A stretch of DNA of 64,000 nucleotides. Source: Pseudomonas khorasanensis. Lineage in GTDB: Bacteria; Pseudomonadota; Gammaproteobacteria; Pseudomonadales; Pseudomonadaceae. Made by a program: the position numbers and the translations under genes. The stretch spans positions 1 to 64,000 of the forward strand of contig NZ_JABWQP020000016.1 of assembly GCF_014268505.2 (NCBI RefSeq), written 5' to 3'. The notes beneath the pieces were generated by a model. It saw only the letters and a list, made by a program, of their open reading frames with translations, was not told where the DNA came from and searched no databases. Positions 60,042 through 64,000 of this stretch are shown piece by piece (within the stretch, counting starts at the first letter, position 1; each line of letters starts with the position of its first letter).

Positions 60042-60883
60042 GCGTCACCCCCTGCTTTTGCGTCGGGTTGTTTGCAGATACGGTCGAGCATGATCGCCAG
60101 CAGTACGATTGCCAGGCCCGCTTCGAAGCCCAGCGCGATATCAGCAGTGTTCAGTGCGTTGACCACCGGTTTGCCGAGTCCGTCGGCGCCGACCAGTGCC
60201 GCGATCACCACCATCGACAGCGACAGCATGATGCACTGGGTGATGCCGGCCGCGATGCTTGGCATGGCGTGCGGCAGTTCGATCCGTGAGAGCAGTTGGC
60301 GACGCGAGCAGCCGAAGGCCTTGCCGGCGTCCATCAGTTCTTGCGGGACATCGCGGATGCCCAGGTAGGTCAGGCGGATCGGCGCCGCGATGGCGAAGAC
60401 CACCGTGGAAATCAGGCCCGGCACCACACCCAGCCCGAAGAGGGTCAGGGTAGGAATGAGGTAAACGAAGGTCGGTACGGTCTGCATCAGATCGAGCACC
60501 GGCCGCATCATGGTGTAGAACATCGGTTTATGCGCGGCGACGATGCCCAGCGGCACGCCGATCAACACGCAGACCAGGGTTGCGAACAGCACCTGGGCGA
60601 GGGTTTCCATGGTTTCCTGCCAGTAACCGAGGTTGAGAATGAGCAGGAAGGAGGCGACTACGAAAACGGTCAGGCCCCATTTACGCTGGATCAGGTGGGC
60701 GATCAGTGCGATGAGGCCGATCAAGACCAGCGGGTTGAACCAGGTCAGCGCAAACGTCACGCCGTGGATCATCGTTTCCAGTGTCACGGCGATTGCGTCG
60801 AAGGTGTTGGCGCCGTTTTGCGTCAACCATTCGACGAAGCCCGCGATGTACTGGCCTAGAGGTATTTTCTGATCAATCAGCAT
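60038..60883 (-). CDS. choW: Choline ABC transporter permease ChoW (CbcW)
   Basis: A 281-residue inner-membrane permease of the glycine betaine/choline type. The EAA loop is LGIRDVPQELMDAGKAFGCSRRQLLSRIELPHAMPSIAAGITQCIMLSLSMVVIAALVGADGLGKPV. TFALTWFNPLVLIGLIALIAHLI is the first helix pair. The start at 60883 (MLIDQKIPLGQYIAGF) gives the normal family length; an in-frame ATG at 60901 is possible. Neither has a strong ribosome binding site. choX is upstream with a 77-bp gap. Confidence 0.94.
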   Translation of the reverse strand: MLIDQKIPLGQYIAGFVEWLTQNGANTFDAIAVTLETMIHGVTFALTWFNPLVLIGLIALIAHLIQRKWGLTVFVVASFLLILNLGYWQETMETLAQVLFATLVCVLIGVPLGIVAAHKPMFYTMMRPVLDLMQTVPTFVYLIPTLTLFGLGVVPGLISTVVFAIAAPIRLTYLGIRDVPQELMDAGKAFGCSRRQLLSRIELPHAMPSIAAGITQCIMLSLSMVVIAALVGADGLGKPVVNALNTADIALGFEAGLAIVLLAIMLDRICKQPDAKAGGDA

Positions 60884-60960
60884 GGTAGTGAACGTCCGCA
60901 TGCAAGGAAGTTAACAGCCCGGGCAGGTGCGCCTGCCCGGCATAAGCGATGCCCCTCAAA

Positions 60961-61908
60961 TCAAGGCGCGAGCTTGGCTTTCACGGCCTCCAGGCCTGGT
61001 TTACCGTCAATGGTGGTCACGCCAGCGAGCCAGGTTTCGAGCACCTGTGGATTCTTTTTCAGCCAGGCCTTGGCGGCCGCGTCAGGCTTCATCTTGTCGT
61101 CGAGGATATTGCCCATCAGTTCACTTTCCATGTCGACGGTGAACTCCAGGTTTTTCAACAGCTGACCGACGTTGCTGCATTCGGTCGAGTAGCCCTTGCG
61201 AGTGTTGGTCGCCACGGTGGCCGCGCCGAAATCGGGGCCGAAGAAATCATCGCCGCCGGTCAAGTATTGAATCTTGAAGCGCTTGTTCATCGGGTGCGGC
61301 GCCCAGCCCAGGAAGACCACGTCGGTGCCGCGTTTCGATGCGCGATCCACCTGGGAGAGCATGCCCGCCTCACTGGACTCGACCACCTTGAAACCAGCGT
61401 CCTTCAAGCCGAAGGCGTTTTTCTCGATCATGCTCTGAATCAGGCGGTTGCCGTCATTGCCCGGCTCGATCCCGTAGATCTTGCCGTCGAGTTCTTTCTT
61501 GAATTTCGGAATGTCGGCGAAGTCGTGCAGGCCTTTGTCATACAGGGCTTGCGGCACCGCGAGGGTGTATTTGGCGCCGGTGAGGTTGGTGCGCACGGTT
61601 TCCACGGTGCCCGCTTCGCGGTAGGCCTTGATGTCGTTCTCCATGGTCGGCATCCAGTTACCGAGGAACACGTCCATGTTCTTGCCGTCGGCCAGCGACT
61701 TGTAGGTCACGGGCACTGAGATCATGGTGGTCTTGGTCTTGTAGCCGAGGGCGTTGAGGACAACGGAGGTGGTGGCGGTGGTGGCGGTGATGTCGGTCCA
61801 GCCGACGTCGGAGAAATTCACGGTACTGCACTTTTCCGGCTCTGCGGCTTGAGCCAGTAACGGCAAACTCAGCAGGGCGGCCAACAACAACGACGGGGAA
61901 CCTTTCAT
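60961..61908 (-). CDS. choX: Choline ABC transporter substrate-binding protein ChoX (CbcX)
   Basis: A 315-residue periplasmic choline-binding protein with a Sec signal (MKGSPSLLLAALLSLPLLAQA-AEP). Residues expected for the quaternary-ammonium aromatic box are visible in VGWTDITATTATTSVVLNALGY, VFLGNWMPTMENDI and VFLGWAPHPMNKRF; GIEPGNDGNRLIQSMIEKN is a family signature. AAGGAG precedes the ATG at 61908; the open frame to 61962 would spoil the signal. It heads choXWV. Three 21-bp repeats lie upstream at 62058-62120 and may be its activator sites. Confidence 0.94.
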   Translation of the reverse strand: MKGSPSLLLAALLSLPLLAQAAEPEKCSTVNFSDVGWTDITATTATTSVVLNALGYKTKTTMISVPVTYKSLADGKNMDVFLGNWMPTMENDIKAYREAGTVETVRTNLTGAKYTLAVPQALYDKGLHDFADIPKFKKELDGKIYGIEPGNDGNRLIQSMIEKNAFGLKDAGFKVVESSEAGMLSQVDRASKRGTDVVFLGWAPHPMNKRFKIQYLTGGDDFFGPDFGAATVATNTRKGYSTECSNVGQLLKNLEFTVDMESELMGNILDDKMKPDAAAKAWLKKNPQVLETWLAGVTTIDGKPGLEAVKAKLAP

Positions 61909-62057
61909 GGATGGACTCCTTGGTGTTTTTTTTGGCAGTGTTCCGACTGTGGACCACCGCACTTATAGGTTGCGGTTGGGTGGCGTTCTGAAGACAGCTC
62001 TACCGCAGCGCCTTGCAATCGAGTCATCCCGATCATGTACCAGTGAAAATCTGACGC

Positions 62058-62120
62058 CTACAGGGAGGGTCGTATCCAGTACAGGGATGGTCGCTTCCAG
62101 TGTCGGTGACGTCGCTTACA
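62058..62120. promoter_or_regulatory. Three tandem 21-bp repeats between choX and the serine dehydratase gene
   Basis: Units start at 62058, 62079 and 62100. Units 1 and 2 share TACAGGGA(G/T)GGTCG(T/C)(A/T)TCCA; unit 3 keeps GTCGCTTACA and diverges at the front. A period of 21 bp puts every unit on the same face of the helix, as in AraC-type activator sites. GbdR, the AraC-family activator of betaine catabolism, is the obvious candidate. The rest of the 61909-62344 gap has no gene. Confidence 0.55.
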
Positions 62121-62344
62121 GCTTTTTTCTGCCCCGGATGACCTTCTGAACTGCATAAAAACGGCGCAATTGCGGGGCGAAAACCGGACGGCGCTGCTGG
62201 GCATGAGTGCGTCGGTGTCAGACGCCGTGCGCGCCGACAAAAGCCTGATGATGCCGGCAATCGGCGGATCGCAGCTTGAGCGTAGCAGCTCCGCCAGCGG
62301 GCGCTTCTGCGGCCCGAACCGGTATTCCCAGGAGCTCTGCAGCA

Positions 62345-63721
62345 ATGGCTATCAGCGTTTTCGACCTGTTCAAAATCGGCATCGGTCCTTCCAGTTCCCA
62401 CACCGTCGGCCCGATGCGCGCTGCGGCGCTGTTCGTCGAGTCGCTACGGGGCAGGCATTTACTGGAACAGGTGCGGCGCATCGAGGTTCAGCTGTTCGGT
62501 TCGCTGTCGGCCACGGGCATCGGTCATGGCAGCGACAACGCGGTGATCATGGGCCTGATGGGCGAATGGCCGGATGCAATCGACCCGTCACAGATCGGCC
62601 CGCGCATTCAGGCGCTGCGCGAAACCCACACGCTTCGGCTGGACGGTCGTCACTCGGTGCCGTTCGTCTGGGCGCGGGACATGCGCCTGATCGATGAAAA
62701 CCTTCCTTTCCATCCCAACGCCATGACGCTGGTTGCCGAGGGCGAATTCGGTGAACTGCATCGCGACACCTACTATTCGGTTGGCGGCGGCTTTGTCGTC
62801 GACGAGGCGCAGGCCAGCAGCGGGGTGGTCGATCTGGACCGCACTGAACTGCCTTATGACTTTTGCAGCGCGGTCGAGCTGCTGGAATTGTGCAAGAAGA
62901 ACAATCTGCGCGTCGCCGAGTTGATGATGGCCAACGAAAAGGTCTGGCGCAGCGAAGAAGAAATCCGCGCCGGGCTGATGAAGCTATGGCGGGCGATGCA
63001 GGATTGCGTCGAGCAGGGCTTGCAGCACGAAGGCATCCTGCCCGGCGGTTTGAACGTGCGTCGTCGCGCGGCGAAGTTGCATCGCAGTCTGCAGGAATTG
63101 AACAAGCCCAATGTCATCGGTTCGACCCTGAGCGCGATGGAGTGGGTCAACCTGTTCGCCCTGGCGGTCAACGAGGAGAACGCGGCTGGCGGGCGCATGG
63201 TTACGGCGCCGACCAACGGCGCGGCCGGGATCATTCCAGCGGTGCTGCACTATTTCATGAAATTCAGCGAGGCGGTTACCGACGCCAACGTCGTCGACTA
63301 TTTCCTCAGCGCGGCGGCAGTAGGGATTCTGTGTAAAAAGAACGCTTCGATTTCTGGCGCCGAGGTCGGTTGCCAGGGCGAAGTCGGCTCAGCCTGCGCG
63401 ATGGCGGCGGCGGGTCTGGCGGAGATTCTCGGCGCGACGCCTGAGCAGTTGTGCAACGCGGCGGAGATTGGCCTGGAACACAATCTGGGTCTGACCTGCG
63501 ATCCGGTCGGTGGCCTGGTGCAAGTGCCGTGCATCGAGCGCAATGCGATTGCGGCGGTAAAAGCGATCAACGCGGCGCAGATGGCGTTGCGTGGCGATGG
63601 TCAGCATTTTATTTCACTGGACCGGGTGATTCGCACCATGCGCGATACCGGCGCCGATATGCATGACAAATATAAAGAAACGTCGCGCGGTGGGTTGGCG
63701 GTCAGTGCGGTTGAGTGTTGA
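62345..63721 (+). CDS. sdaB: L-serine ammonia-lyase (single-chain, iron-sulfur)
   Basis: L-serine dehydratase converts serine to pyruvate and ammonia with an oxygen-sensitive 4Fe-4S cluster. The 458-residue single-chain form is complete. The N-terminal beta domain opens with MAISVFDLFKIGIGPSSSHTVGPMRAA. The alpha domain carries the cluster cysteines in VGILCKKNASISGAEVGCQGEVGSACAMAAAG and LGLTCDPVGGLVQVPCIERN. AGGAG lies about 11 nt before the ATG at 62345. The P. aeruginosa gene at this place beside choXWV is called sdaB and belongs to the betaine-to-glycine-to-serine route. Confidence 0.94.
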   Translation: MAISVFDLFKIGIGPSSSHTVGPMRAAALFVESLRGRHLLEQVRRIEVQLFGSLSATGIGHGSDNAVIMGLMGEWPDAIDPSQIGPRIQALRETHTLRLDGRHSVPFVWARDMRLIDENLPFHPNAMTLVAEGEFGELHRDTYYSVGGGFVVDEAQASSGVVDLDRTELPYDFCSAVELLELCKKNNLRVAELMMANEKVWRSEEEIRAGLMKLWRAMQDCVEQGLQHEGILPGGLNVRRRAAKLHRSLQELNKPNVIGSTLSAMEWVNLFALAVNEENAAGGRMVTAPTNGAAGIIPAVLHYFMKFSEAVTDANVVDYFLSAAAVGILCKKNASISGAEVGCQGEVGSACAMAAAGLAEILGATPEQLCNAAEIGLEHNLGLTCDPVGGLVQVPCIERNAIAAVKAINAAQMALRGDGQHFISLDRVIRTMRDTGADMHDKYKETSRGGLAVSAVEC

Positions 63722-63736
63722 GACCGAGTCGCCCCC

Positions 63737-63829
63737 GATCGCTGGCAAGCCAGCTCCCACAGGTTCTGTAGCGTTGATGCCAGTGGATCTACACCACAAG
63801 TCCCTGTGGGAGCTGGCTTGCCAGCGATG
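63737..63829. repeat. REP pair, class c
   Basis: GATCGCTGGCAAGCCAGCTC and GAGCTGGCTTGCCAGCGATG face each other downstream of the serine dehydratase gene. Confidence 0.9.
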
Positions 63830-64000
63830 GGGCCAGACCAGTCAAAACTGCTCAACAAAAGAACACCCCAATCCAGGCACGCCACCTTTTGGCGCGTCGC
63901 AATCAGACAAGCGCGGTTCTCGGTCGTGACCAGAGAGTCGTTACCTGACCGCCCATCGCCCGTGCTTGCGGTGACACTCTGCGCAAGTCCCCGACAGGCC
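63830..64000. other. Right-end non-coding sequence
   Basis: No gene start is supported here. By synteny an AraC-family regulator (gbdR) would be expected just beyond the window, but none of it is visible. Confidence 0.4.

Overview
The window is chromosomal DNA from a Pseudomonas of the P. fluorescens group. The gene blocks match conserved Pseudomonas order: bioA-rsmE, a YceI protein next to cytochrome b561, an RhlE helicase with a long tail, ahcY-metF behind an SAH riboswitch, an ArsR-methyltransferase regulator with metK, tktA-epd-pgk-(two lipoproteins)-fba, and the choline/betaine locus betIBA-betT-choXWV-sda. Intergenic spaces are crowded with REP/REPIN-type palindromes of six sequence classes, typical of fluorescent pseudomonads. 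No rRNA, tRNA, CRISPR array, prophage, transposase or integrase was seen.

Layout. 1-7.6 kb: a LysR regulator cut by the left edge, a TrhA/hemolysin III membrane protein, rsmE and bioA, a flavin amine oxidase with a Lys/Ala/Pro tail, cytochrome b561 and a YceI protein. 7.6-13.9 kb: RhlE-type helicase, an orphan periplasmic binding protein, metF and ahcY (S-adenosylhomocysteine recycling), and an acyl-CoA thioesterase. 14-26 kb: mostly transporters (FNT channel, DAACS symporter, CPA1 antiporter, MFS, DMT) with a VOC/LysR divergent pair, MAPEG, MltA, a lipidated cytochrome c'-like protein, a DUF1090 protein and LigB. 26-35 kb: metK with its SahR-like regulator, then the sugar-phosphate block tktA, epd, pgk, two small lipoproteins and class II aldolase.

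35-45 kb is the more accessory part: a hipBA toxin-antitoxin pair, a PL7 alginate lyase, a REC-PAS-GGDEF-EAL signalling protein, a YgjP-like metallopeptidase with a small winged-helix protein, an ElaA acetyltransferase, a second orphan binding protein and a YccS-type membrane protein. 45-52 kb: a BaiN-type flavoprotein, DbpA, MdtD-type efflux and a TldD/TldE-like protease pair. 52-64 kb: choline uptake (BetT, ChoXWV), oxidation to glycine betaine (BetA, BetB), the repressor BetI with a clear palindromic operator, and a serine dehydratase that fits downstream glycine/serine catabolism.

How the genes work together: ahcY, metF, metK and the SahR-like regulator cover the SAM/SAH/methyl cycle and carry two different control devices, a riboswitch and a long palindrome. 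The choline locus is a complete import-and-oxidation unit. I found no wholly new multi-gene system. The best unexplained signals are cis-regulatory: a structured, attenuator-like tktA leader, the palindrome upstream of the SahR-like gene, three 21-bp tandem repeats between choX and the serine dehydratase gene, and the hipBA operator.
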